A stretch of DNA of 29,132 nt from Chara braunii (taxonomy: Eukaryota > Streptophyta > Charophyceae > Charales > Characeae): assembly GCA_003427395.1 (NCBI GenBank), contig BFEA01000024.1, positions 4,617,871 to 4,647,002 on the forward strand, given 5' to 3'. The position numbers were made by a program, and so were the translations under genes. The notes below the pieces were generated by a model. The model was given only the letters and a program-made list of their open reading frames with translations, made no database searches and had not been told where the DNA came from. This document shows positions 20,572 to 29,132 of the stretch, piece by piece (position 1 is the stretch's first letter; every line of letters begins with the position of its first letter).

Positions 20572-23267
20572 CTAACTGACAGGTTGGCATCCATCTCCGT
20601 AGACTGCCGTCTGAAGGTTAGCAGTTGGCTAGAGCATGGGTAGGGCGAGGAGGAACGAGGGTGCTTCTTCGAACCAGGACACTCGGTTCCCTTAGACGGT
20701 CGCAGTGGGCCGTACGGGTAGGGCGGGTTGGAGAGTGTCGGTCCTCAGAAAGGAAGGGAGTTTCCTCTCGGCCGTTTGGAGGAAGTGTTCCAGACCATAG
20801 TAGGTCTGTGTATAGATAGGTTGAGCCTTAGCCGTAGGTGAAAGCAAGTTAGGTTAGGGTAGTGTAGGATAGGATAAGAGTAGGACTGGGAATTGGCAAT
20901 AGCAGAACTGGTTCTGACTTGGTGCAGTATTTGTGAGTGTAACTTGTGATACGCAACCTCACGCCCCCTCGCAGCTTCCCGTACTGGGTCGCCGATCTGA
21001 GTTCTAGGAGGGGCGTGGCCGAGGATTTTTGGCCGTAGGGGTTGAGTCTCCCGGACGGAACGGGAGGCTCTGGTTTCGTGCCAGAGGTACCCCGGAGTCG
21101 AGCTGTCGTCGCGAAGTCCCGTGGGGGTCGGATCACTCCAAAACGATAAAATCAGAAGGGTTTCCACAAAAACGAATTGTCGTCGTGCATCGGGACGGAA
21201 AAAGGCATCAAGGGGAGAGGGATGGCGGCGGAAGACAGAAACTTCGATCGTCATGGGCTTGAGGGATAGGTAGTGGGTTCGAAGCCTTCAGGCCTCGTCA
21301 TCGGCCTCGTGAAGTGACCGGACCGACGGGTTTTTGCTGTAGAAGTGGTTGGTTCGAGGCCTTCAAGCCTCGGCGTCGGACTCGCCAAGTCCGCGCGGAA
21401 GTTTCCGAGAGGGTGAAACGGCTGGAGGACTCGCCAGCATCCGGATTCGAAATTGCGCGAGCAGTGCCCCCGCATTGCGGGAGAGCTCCGGGAAACGTGT
21501 CGCTCCCTCGTAACCCAGGACCAAGCGTCGCCAAGAACACGAGTCCCCCTGGCGACACCAGCGACAATCAAACTGCGGCCGCCACGCGGCGTGAGCGGCC
21601 GACCAGGGCAACACCGTCAAACCCGTATAAGGCAATATTAGAGTCGGGGAATCAAAGCGATCAATCAAGACAAACCCGTTCCCCCTATATTACACGCCCG
21701 GGGTGGATCTCGCCAACACACTTGCTCCGTCCGTCACAGCGCGCGTCGTACATCCGCATCGCAGTAGACGTTGTCGTCATCTGCAATGGGGAAGGTCGGT
21801 AGCAAGATGAGACGATCGGAGGTGAGCGATGAACACGGGCAAAATCCCACGCTCCCGGTCATCCGAACCAACACCGACTCCATACAACACTCGACGCAAC
21901 TCTTCTCTCTCAAGGTGGGTTCGTCAGAAGAAGATGATGAAATCCAAGCTCCCTTCCCCTTGCGGGGGCGTCGACCGCGCGCGCGGACGCAGGCGGTTGA
22001 CGTCACCGTTGCAGGGACGAGAAGTTCCAAAAGCGATGACTATCAGTTCAAAAAGAAAGGCGATGGAGAGAGAGAGAATGAGTTACACCGAGACTGCGCG
22101 TGCGTGCAGGAAAGGCCGCGGAGGGGAGGGGAACAACAGGATCAACACACTCATACTCCTACGCAGACGGTCCTCCAGTTCAGTTCTCCCGTCCCCGCCC
22201 GGATAAGTACATACACACATACATGCATGCAATCAACAACGCTTGACAGGACATCCAATCATCCATAGACCTTCGACATCACTCATGCGCACAACCAGCT
22301 CCCATCACTCCGGGCTTCACACACACGTCACACGTCATGCATAGACAAAGCAGCAATGGAGATAAAAGCGAGTCCTTCNTATACACAAAAATTCTCAATT
22401 AACTGCCACCCCCAGGCGCAGCCTTTAAAACCTCCCAAGACCACCGACCACCATAGCCACAAGGCCTTGCCGCGGTCGGCGCCCAATCCCCACCACTACT
22501 CAGTCCCTCCGACTGCTTCGCCCCGAGACTACCGCGGGTCCACCCCACGTCGTCACTCCGCCCGTCCTTGGGCTCGTCGAGCCTGTTCGGCGTCGCGGAC
22601 TTTCGCGCATAGCTCGCGCAGCATTATAGCCGAGATCAAAGAGAGAGAGAGGAGAGGGTTGCGCGAATTTATACCGCGGGAGGCGGCGGGTTATCAGCGC
22701 GAGGTGCGGGCAGCGCAAGTTGTAGATGAGCAGATGAGGAGGAAGGTGGGGAGTTAGAGGGTTCGACCCGCGGGATGGCATGGTCCTACGTGATTGGGGT
22801 GTCCGTTCAAGTGGTGCGCGGTTTCCCTCTCTCCACATTGATCCGAGCATCCCAACTACGCGGCCAATCACTTCGCGAAGTAAGGATCGAGCTGGGGGGG
22901 GAGGGGAAAACGAAGAGTCCTGCATGGGGGAAGTGCGCGCATCAAGAAGGGAAGATGGCGCGGGGATGCAAAGCAAGAACCGGGGGTGCGAGACGCGCGA
23001 AGAAGTCGGAGCTTAGGTGCGCGCGCGCGCAAAAATTCAAAAAATCCCCACCGAAACCATTTCTTGGTTTTCATACCGCGGCCCCTATTCGCCCGCGCGG
23101 GAGTTATTGACCAAAAATAAAAAAACCGTTTGAAAAAGGAAAACAAAAGCAAAAAGAAAGAAAAATTCTTGTTTGTCCGCATCTGTGCCTCGGGGCTTCC
23201 GGGGGATTTTTCCTCAGGGATACGGGAAGTCGCGTGGTACGGGTCTGAGCTTATCACATCTGTGATA
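20572..23267. other. Unassigned stretch
   Basis: Contains a GGTTAGGTTAGGGTAG-like patch near 20847, a pair of related segments about 76 bp apart (21272 and 21348, TGGGTTCGAAGCCTTCAGGC and variant), an undetermined base at 22379 and a GC-rich (GC)n patch near 23018. A plus-strand ATG frame at 21786-22268 (MGKVGSKMRRSEV..., with an acidic SSEEDDE patch and a basic tail) is the most protein-like open frame, but it has no recognisable domain and I cannot support it as a gene. Confidence 0.4.
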
Positions 23268-23425
23268 CGCAGGGGGTTCCGAAAAATTAGCAGTCTCCCG
23301 ACTGCTGAGGTCATCATGTCTTAGATGATCGGGCGGCCTCTTCATCGTCAGCTGGCTCGATCATCTTCCTAATCTACGTGGATACATCTTGCATCCTCCA
23401 TCACCTCCTCTCATAGTATACATCC
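23268..23425 (-). repeat. Diverged copy of the element's pre-RT edge
   Basis: CGCAGGGGGTTCCGAAA at 23268-23284 is identical to 27959-27975. On the minus strand the translation around it (SRETANFSEPPA) parallels SRIADLSEPPA from the pre-RT segment at the other end of the Ty3-type element. CTCCATCACCT near 23396 also matches the minisatellite unit. This is therefore a second, more decayed copy of the same edge, in the same orientation, about 4.7 kb away. Confidence 0.5.
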
Positions 23426-23461
23426 GATCGGGCGGCCCCTTCATCGTCAGCTGGCCCGATC
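23327..23461. repeat. Two direct copies of a 36-bp palindrome-ended element
   Basis: Copies at 23327-23362 and 23426-23461 both run GATCGGGCGGCC...GATC. They share the core TTCATCGTCAGCTGG and differ at only two positions, both C/T. In the right copy the ends GATCGGGC and GCCCGATC are perfect inverted repeats, extending to 10 bp with flanking bases. In the left copy one arm has a mismatch. They lie downstream of the Ty3-type ORF3, where a 3' LTR would be expected. Confidence 0.8.
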
Positions 23462-23507
23462 GGTAAGAAATTTTTTTCTTTTTTTTTCTTTTTTTTTTTT
23501 AAACACA

Positions 23508-23523
23508 GCGCGTCTTGACGCGC
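23508..23523. repeat. Short GC-rich hairpin
   Basis: GCGCGTC-TT-GACGCGC, followed on the minus strand by a long A/G tract (about 23470-23500). It lies just past the end of ORF3 and could be part of the element's 3' untranslated or polypurine region. Confidence 0.4.
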
Positions 23524-23598
23524 GAACTTTGGGCATAGGAGAAGAAGATGATGAAGAGAAGGAGAAGGAGAGAAGCGGGGAGAGTTAGACGAGGGTGA

Positions 23599-24295
23599 TC
23601 AGAGGAAGTGATCGATGTCGGGATTGAGAGGGGGCGGAATAGGTGGAAGAAAAGCGGCCATTGCCGCGGGAGTCGGCGCCGCATCTTCCTCCTGGAAGTG
23701 GTGCTGGACGAACGAGGGATAGAGGAAGGCCCCCAGCACATGAGACAGGACACGTGGCGCCAGATCCGCCACCACTCGCACCACCCGCTTGCGCACCGAT
23801 CGGGGCCCTGGACCCGTTATCACCACACGAGTCTCGGTGTAAGGCCCTGCGCAGCATCGTTTCGTGGGCTGTGAATCGGTGTCCCCCCCGTCCTTGCACT
23901 CTGGCCACCAATCTGGCCGCCTGCTCCGCGTACTCGCGCACAAAACTTCGCGCCAGCTCCCGACTCGACGGTGGCAGGATCGTCAAGTCACCGATAAAGG
24001 TGGCGACGCTATACACGAAGTTGGGTGCCACTTGGAGCGCGTGGAACTCGATGAACACTCGAGTCGTCTCCCGCCCAGGCAACAGCATCACGTCCACGTA
24101 CACCCCCTCATACGTCAGCCGATCGCAAAGTAACGAGTACGCCGCCAGATCAGCAACCCCGGGCGCTGGCACGTTCACCTGCTGAATGTCGTACCGCAAC
24201 TGCCTTTCCTCATTGAACTGATGCCGCAACAAGCGATCTGCAAGCGACGTCTGGAAATGCTCGAGGGGCTCATGCTCCGGCTGGCGATGGTTCAT
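23599..24295 (-). pseudogene. ORF3 of the Ty3-type element, unknown function
   Basis: The ATG at 24295 overlaps the last 26 nt of the integrase frame in a different frame. The first part, about 137 residues, contains ADLAAYSLLCDRLTYEGVYV and then RVFIEFHALQVAPNFVYSVA, looking like an alternating alpha/beta globular domain. At a run of seven G (minus sense, 23889-23883) the frame shifts, and a second part continues with TETRVVITGPG and VRVVADLAPRVLSHVLGAF, ending PPLNPDIDHFL at 23599. There is no signal peptide or membrane anchor, so it does not look like an envelope protein. I recognise no family. Whether the homopolymer shift is a real mutation or a sequencing error is undecided. Confidence 0.55.
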
Positions 24296-25241
24296 CCTGC
24301 TCCCTGAAACTCTCAGCACCAATGGACGAGGCCGATCGGGAAGAGGAGGAAGACGAAGAAGGAGAGGATGATCTCGTAGGAGCGGGGGTCCGTATGGGGC
24401 CTAGCGATGGCTGGAAGGGCCGGAGCGAAGCAGCGTGCTGTGTCAGCGGTCGGGCCTGGGAGTTGTGACGGGGAATCAGCTTCACGAAGTACTGTCCCTG
24501 TGCGCCAACTTCCGTTACCTCGTAACTGCCTGTGTAGCGCGGGTGGATCTTGGAGGAGCGCGCGGATTTCCGTACCTGTTCCAAGTCCCCAATTTTATAG
24601 CGACGGAGTGGTCCAGTGGACGCATGTCGGTTCTCATAATCGCGGATCTGCCGTTGATGCGTCCGATCTACGGCCCGCTGTCGCCGGCGAGCTAACGGGG
24701 GATAGGCCCTAGCCATTAAGTCCATGTAGTGGCGGGCCTTATCTCTGTGTTGGGCCCGTGTTGCTCTAACTTCCGTACCTACCAAGGGGGACAAATGCAC
24801 CCAAGGGACACGATTGGTTCTCAGTTGGAAGGGGGACACCCCAGTACTATCGTGTGGGGTAACCAGATAGACGGCCAAAATGTGGTCGACAATGACAGGC
24901 CAGCGCCGGGTATCTCCCGCAGTGATATTCCGTCTAAGAGCGGTCTTAATCAGTCGGTTGGCATTCTCTACCAGGCCATTTGCTTGAGGCCAATGCCCCG
25001 ACGAGTAGATAATCTTAACGTCCGCCCTGACCAGGTGACGTTCTACTTCGCCTTGAAATTCCGACCCATTGTCCATGTGTACCTCTTCTACGTCTAGATG
25101 CGTGCACAAAAATCGGTTTACGTACCAGGCTACCTCCTGCGAATTCCGACTGGTCATAGGGTACGCCTCGATCCATTTCGAAAAATGATCGATGGCCACT
25201 ACAAGAACATTGAGCTCTCCCTGATCGACGGGACCTCTCAA
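24270..25241 (-). pseudogene. Integrase core and C-terminal region (Ty3-type)
   Basis: Contains VLVVAIDHFSKWIEAYP, then the second catalytic Asp in VHMDNGSEF (residue about 57) and the catalytic Glu in NGLVENANR (about 92). There are 34 residues between them, one fewer than the usual 35. The first Asp lies in the preceding frame (SIDTTD near 25261). A GPY/F-like motif is present as RYTGSYEV followed by GQYFVKL. The tail is Ser/Pro-rich with no chromodomain. The segment begins at a frameshift at 25238-25241, next to a TTT run, where the upstream frame meets TGA. It would catalyse cDNA strand transfer into host DNA if intact. Confidence 0.88.
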
Positions 25242-26059
25242 ACGTTGATATCCGTCGTGTCGATGCTAACCCTCTGAAAGGGGCACTCTACATGAGTAGG
25301 CACCATCGTTCGAGGCATCTGTACCGGCGCCTTGTCCACCACGCATGCCGGGCAATTCTGGACGATGTATTTCACATCTTCCCGAATTCCCGACCAGTAC
25401 CATCCATTCTTTTCGATGGCTTTTTCCGTGTACTTGATCGCGAAATGGACCGCATCCTCTTCATGAGCGGCTCGTGTCCAATCGAACCTAGCGAAAGGGT
25501 GCGGAACCGTCAACCAGCTAGTCCCTCCGTCATCATCGACTTTTCGTTTTTGTAACGTCGGTCCCTGCCAGCGATAGTCCTGCGGCCGCTCCGTGACTCT
25601 CCGCCACTCGACTTTGGTAAGTTCTGACAGCGAGTCGCCTAACAGCCTCTGTAGCAACAGAAGGTCCGTCCAGACTTCTGCCCGACGGGCACTTAGCGCG
25701 AATCCGTCGGCGGTCCGTGCGTCCAGATACCGTTTCTCGGTAGGGACCTGGTCCGTTCTGCAGTTGGGACAGACCCACGTCTTTTCACTTCGGTACCTAA
25801 CGCATTGTCCGTGGGATTTGACCGCTTGACACTGACTACACTGCACCCACAAAAGAAAATTGGGCCCTCCCGAATGTGACCCTTCTTGGTCCGGGACCAT
25901 AGGCAAGGTACAGAAGAAACAGAGACTTAGATGTGTTTCAGGGGACGAGTAGGGACTAGACGAGAGAGCGAGGGAGTTGGATGAAGGCAAAGAGATAGCG
26001 TCCGCCATCTCCGGCAAGACCTCCATTCCGGACTCAGGCGTCGTCCTTGCACAACACAT
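25238..26059 (-). pseudogene. PHD finger plus integrase HHCC domain
   Basis: An ATG-started frame of 273 codons. After a Ser-rich linker, residues 47-100 form a C4HC3 PHD finger: C47, C50, C74, C77, H83, C86, C97, C100, with the hallmark Trp two residues before the seventh ligand (TWVCPNC). Residues 199-239 form the integrase zinc-binding domain, H199-x5-H205-x30-C236-x2-C239, with WYWSGIREDVKYIVQNCPAC. It ends in TGA at the first catalytic-Asp region. The left edge overlaps the end of the RNase H frame (26034) in another frame. PHD fingers usually read histone H3 tails. Target choice by a PHD reader is inference. Confidence 0.85.
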
Positions 26060-26645
26060 GTAGCTCCCCGTAGCGTGGTTTCGTCGCCGCGGCTTCTGGC
26101 CTCCACGGAATGAGTCGCTCGTTGGCGGGGCACTTGTTGGGCGGCAGGAGGCGCGTCAATCCATCGGCGTTGCCATGCTGCCGCGTGGCACGGTGGCGGA
26201 TGTCGAAGTCATAGTCCTGCAGACGCACCACCCACCTTCCTAGCGTCCCCGTGTAGTCCGTGTTGTTGCGTAGGGACAACAACGACTGATGATCCGTTAC
26301 CAGCACAATTTCTGGCCGTAAAGATACGGTCGGAAATGCTGAATCCCCCACACCACCGCCAGGCATTCGCTTTTGCACGCTTCGTAATTAGCCTACGCCT
26401 GGCTCAGCGTCTTGGACGCATACTCAATGACGTGTTCCCTTCCGTCTGCCCCGTGCTGAGTCAGCACCGCCGATATCGCCTGCGGCTGCCAGTCGGTGTA
26501 TAGTGCGAACGGTCCTGGTGGGGCGGGACGCACCAACACAGGAGCAGATGTCAGAGCCTCCTTCAACGCCTGAAACGCCGCTTCACATTCCGGCGTCCAG
26601 ATCAGCTGCTCCTCTTTCTTCTGCAGGTTCGTTAGGGGCTTCGCT
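26034..26645 (-). pseudogene. RNase H domain, broken by stop and frameshifts
   Basis: After the RT frame is lost near 26640, another frame reads on with YTDWQPQAISAVL and VIEYASKTLS, meets an in-frame TAG at 26395-26393, then continues with ACKSECLAVVWGI and fades near 26310. The rest is in the previous frame (LVTDHQSLLSLRNNTDYTG, RHGNADGLTR-like QHGNADGLTRL), ending in TGA at 26034. These are the Asp, Glu, Asp and Asp-bearing blocks of Ty3-type RNase H. The TAG sits where a Gln or Glu codon is usual, compatible with a C-to-T change. Confidence 0.88.
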
Positions 26646-27797
26646 ATACTCGAACCCCTTGATGAAGCGTCGGTAATAGGATGCCAGCCCTAGAAAAGCC
26701 CGAACCTGGGTGAGTGTGACCGGCGCCGGGGATTCTTGAACTGCTGCCACCTTCCTCGGATCCGGTTTTAGTCCATCGACCGTGACGATGTACCCCAAGA
26801 ATGAGATCTCCGACAAGAAGAACTCGCTTTTCTCCAAGGCCACTTTGAACCCCGCATCTTTTAGTGCATGCAAAACCCACTCAATGTGTTCCACGTGGTA
26901 CTCGTGTGTTTTTGAAAAGACCAAAATATCATCCATGTACACAATCACGCAGAAATTGATCAGGGGCTGGGTTAGTCGGGTTTTGTTAACGAACTCAGCG
27001 AAGGCCATATTCATGGCCCGCTGAAACGTTGCAGGGGCGTTACAAATTCCCATGGGACACCGGACCCATTGCCACGTGCCCTCAAATAGGACAAAAGCGG
27101 TTTTGGGTCGGTCTTCCGGTCGGACTGCGACATGGTGAAAACCGCGTTGGATATCGAACTTGGAAAAGACTCGAGCAGACCCGATAGCATCTAATAAATC
27201 GTCGATTCGCGGCAAGGGATACACATCTTTGGTAGTCATAGCGTTCAATTAGTCGATACATACCCGGACCGAACCATTTCGCTTTGGCACGAGGACCACG
27301 GAAAAAGACCACGGTCCCAGCGATGGTTCGACCCACCTCAACCGCTCGAATTCCCATACCCTTTCCAACGCCAACTGTCTTTCTTTAAGGGAATATCGGT
27401 ACGGTCGGCAATGTATCGGGGCGTGATCCACGGTATCAATCGCATGCTGTATCAAAGGGGTTAGCCCTATGTCGTGGTCCTGAACACTGACGGCCTCAGG
27501 ATAGGCCCGTATAACCACAAGGAGGAGGTGTCTGTATTCATCCGAAACACGGGCTGGTAACTGAACTTCTACGGTTCCCCCAGGAAGGGAGACCGTCGTC
27601 GTAACCGTGGGGACCGCCGCACTGGCATCGGGCGAGGCCCCAAACAAAGAGTTGTCGGTTTTCGCCGAAAGGACAGTTACAATAAGTTGACTATCCGCCG
27701 GACTCATCGGCTCTCTTTCCATGTCACTATCACTGTCCAGTTCGGGTTCGGCCGAGGGTTCTACCGAAAGGCCTGCGTCAGTTCCCTCGGTCCCCAC
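26583..27797 (-). pseudogene. Reverse transcriptase (Ty3-type), one in-frame stop
   Basis: The N-terminal part (to 27249) has SPLIQ-like LTPLIQHAIDT, PIHCRPYRYS and WSFSVVLVPKRNGSVRVCID. A TAA at 27251-27249 replaces the usual Tyr-Arg positions just before LNAMTTKDVYPLPRIDDLL, and about two residues are missing there. Downstream are FSKFDIQRGFHH (first catalytic Asp), CPMGICNAPATFQRAMN, the YMDD box (VYMDDILVFS) with the other two Asp, and FLGLASYYRRFIKGF at the connection. The frame then shifts near 26640 and ends at 26583. The catalytic residues are intact although the chain is not. Confidence 0.92.
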
Positions 27798-28033
27798 CGA
27801 TATTTCCTGATTCGGGGTTGAAACGACACCCCCTCTTTCAAGAGTATCGCAACTTTTTCATCCGTGAGTAGGGGCCGTGGGGGTCGAAAAGATAAATCGC
27901 ACAACCCCCTAAGCTCGGTAAATCTTTCAGGTAGGGGGTCCGTCCTGAGATATAAGGACGCAGGGGGTTCCGAAAGGTCAGCTATTCGGGACACCATAGC
28001 CGGCCACCCCAACTCTTCTTCAACCTCCATCAC
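27761..28033 (-). pseudogene. Pre-RT segment of the element, joined to minisatellite
   Basis: The frame begins in the first minisatellite unit (VMEVEEELGWPAMV), continues SRIADLSEPPASLYLRTDPL and FRPPRPLLTDEKVAILLKEG, and overlaps the RT frame by 37 nt in another frame next to a GGGG run. It should lie between protease and RT in the polyprotein, but no protease motif is present. A diverged copy of SEPPA lies at about 23284, minus strand, supporting that this is transposon sequence. Confidence 0.55.
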
Positions 28034-28900
28034 CTACACCCATCCACCATAGCCGACCACTCCGACCCTTCTCTAACCTTCATCACCTACACCCATCCAC
28101 CATAGCCGGCCACCCCCAACCCTTCTTCCACCCCCATTACCTACACCCTTCCACCATAGACGGCCACCCCCAACCCTTCTCCCACCTCCATCACCTACAC
28201 TCATCCACCATAGTCGGCCACCCCCAACCCTTCTTCCACCATCACCTACACCCGTCCACCATAGTTGGTCATCCTAACCCTTCTTCAACCTCCATCACCT
28301 ACACCTGTCCACCATAGCCGGCCACCCCCAACCCTTCTTCCACCCCCATCACCTACACCCTTCCACCATAGCCGGCCACCCCCAACCCTTCTTCCACCTC
28401 CATCACCTACACTCATCCACCATAACCGGTCACCCCCAACCCTTATTCCACCTCCATCATCTACACCCGTCCACCATAGCCGACCACCTCCAACCCCTTT
28501 CTTCCTCCATCACCCACACCCGTCCTCCATAGCCGGTCACCCCGAACCCTTCTTCCACCGACATCACCTACACCCATCCACCATAGCCGACCACCCCCAA
28601 CCCTTCTTCCACCTCCATCACCTACACCCATCCACCATAACCAGTCACCCCCAACCCTTCTTCCGCCTCCATAACCTACGCCCGTCCACCATAGCCGGCC
28701 ATCCCAACTCTTCTTCAACCTCCATCACCTACACCCATCCACCATAGCCGACCACCTCGACCCTCCCTCAACCTCCATCACCTACACCCATCCACCATAG
28801 CCGACCACCCCAACCCTTCTTCCATCTCCATCACTTACACCCATCCCCCTGTAACCGACCACCCCAAACCCTTCCTCGCCTATCACCTCCCTCATCCACT
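27993..28900. repeat. 54-bp minisatellite, about 17 copies
   Basis: ACCATAGCCGGCCACCCCCA starts units at 27993, 28046, 28099, 28153, 28207, 28258, 28311, 28365, 28419, 28473, 28526, 28580, 28634, 28688, 28741 and 28794, with a degenerate last unit. Spacing is 53 or 54 bp, except one of 51. The rest of the unit reads like ACCCTTCTTCCACCTCCATC then ACCTACACCCATCC. Both strands are open in some frames (18-residue Pro/His- or Gly/Trp-rich repeats), which is an artefact of a 54-bp unit being a multiple of three. Confidence 0.97.
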
Positions 28901-29037
28901 TGAGGGGCATAGGGGCCGCAAGGGGGAACGAGAAGTCTCGAGTAGGGCCGGTTAGGAAGGGGGCAAGGATCAAGGTCGATTAGGACGCGAGACCTGTTGA
29001 TCTCCATCCCTCTCCCTCTCCCTCTCCCCTACCCTTC

Positions 29038-29038
<1 letters not shown>
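28901..29038. other. Spacer between minisatellite and CT tract
   Basis: No gene or motif recognised. Confidence 0.5.

Positions 29039-29132
<94 letters not shown>
29039..29132. repeat. (CT)n microsatellite at window end
   Basis: CT dinucleotides with occasional TTT interruptions, running to the last base, so the tract may continue. Confidence 0.97.

Larger units (their letters stand above)
23599..28033 (-). mobile_element. Decayed Ty3/gypsy-type element with PHD finger and third ORF
   Basis: Domain order on the minus strand is pre-RT segment, reverse transcriptase, RNase H, PHD finger, integrase zinc-binding domain, integrase core and C-terminal region, then an overlapping extra ORF. RT-RH before integrase is the Ty3/gypsy (Metaviridae) order. 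It carries two in-frame stops (27249-27251 and 26393-26395) and several frameshifts, so this copy cannot make a full polyprotein. No gag, CCHC knuckle, protease DTG/DSG motif, primer-binding site or LTR pair was recognised. The 5' side merges into a minisatellite at 27993. No chromodomain follows the integrase. Confidence 0.9.

Noticed and set aside
21272-21390. tRNA-like T-arm words (GGTTCGA) in two related segments
   Set aside because: No cloverleaf can be drawn: stems next to the TTCGA word do not pair, and there is no anticodon arm. The minus-strand GFEPTT peptide is a known kind of translation artefact.
28265-28747. Pro/His-rich 160-codon frame
   Set aside because: Translation of the 54-bp minisatellite, whose unit length is a multiple of three.
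23300-29132. Search for an LTR pair, primer-binding site and gag for the Ty3-type element
   Set aside because: No long direct repeat flanks the coding region beyond the short diverged match at 23268/27959. No CCHC knuckle or tRNA-complementary site was seen.

Overview
The window looks like nuclear DNA of a green-lineage eukaryote, most plausibly a repeat-rich streptophyte alga or an early land plant. The evidence is a two-exon stretch of a plant-type gene separated by a 2.6-kb intron, a plant-like U2 snRNA fragment, Ty3/gypsy and LINE remnants, poly(A)-tailed retro-insertion, and very many microsatellites and tandem repeats. There is no bacterial operon structure, no Shine-Dalgarno-spaced gene series, no CRISPR array and no tRNA or rRNA gene that I can support. 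Position 22379 is an undetermined base, so this is draft assembly. Species assignment is inference; I could not run a search.

Layout. 1-3000 has no recognisable gene. 3010-3700 and 5480-6410 are two separate families of degenerate tandem repeats (about 210-240 bp and 180-205 bp units), with a purine-rich low-complexity block between them. 6411-7290 carries TGACGTCA palindromes. 7293-7826 (minus) is a candidate orphan gene of 177 codons with an upstream TATA-like box. 8000-13160 is mostly non-coding, with hairpins, palindromes, a perfect 61-bp duplication, homopolymer tracts, a 47-bp duplication and one broken reading frame (10597-11007). 13163-13790 is a two-copy 138-bp-period repeat whose second copy is split by a 347-bp poly(A)-tailed insertion with a 10-bp target-site duplication. 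Next to it sits a 5' fragment of U2 snRNA (13908-13948), whose downstream flank carries an 11-residue coding repeat.

14573-18279 (minus) holds two exons of a plant 'branched-chain-aminotransferase-like' P-loop (sulfotransferase-fold-like) gene. Exon 1 carries a long Gly/Ser/Ala-rich extension followed by the start of the domain, and exon 2 continues it exactly in phase. The intron between them is filled with microsatellites and a duplicated 88-bp segment. Later exons were not found. 19000-23260 is non-coding apart from a LINE ORF2 C-terminal fragment (20335-20568), and includes a long near-perfect hairpin at 19739-19783.

23599-28033 (minus) is a decayed Ty3/gypsy element without recognisable gag, protease or LTRs. 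Its order is pre-RT segment, reverse transcriptase, RNase H, a PHD finger (C4HC3), integrase zinc-binding and catalytic domains, then an overlapping extra ORF of unknown function. At its 5' side the coding sequence runs directly into a 54-bp minisatellite (27993-28900), and the window ends in a (CT)n tract. The most interesting element is this Ty3-type polyprotein with an embedded PHD finger and a third ORF. If intact relatives exist, it would be a retroelement carrying its own chromatin-reader-like module.
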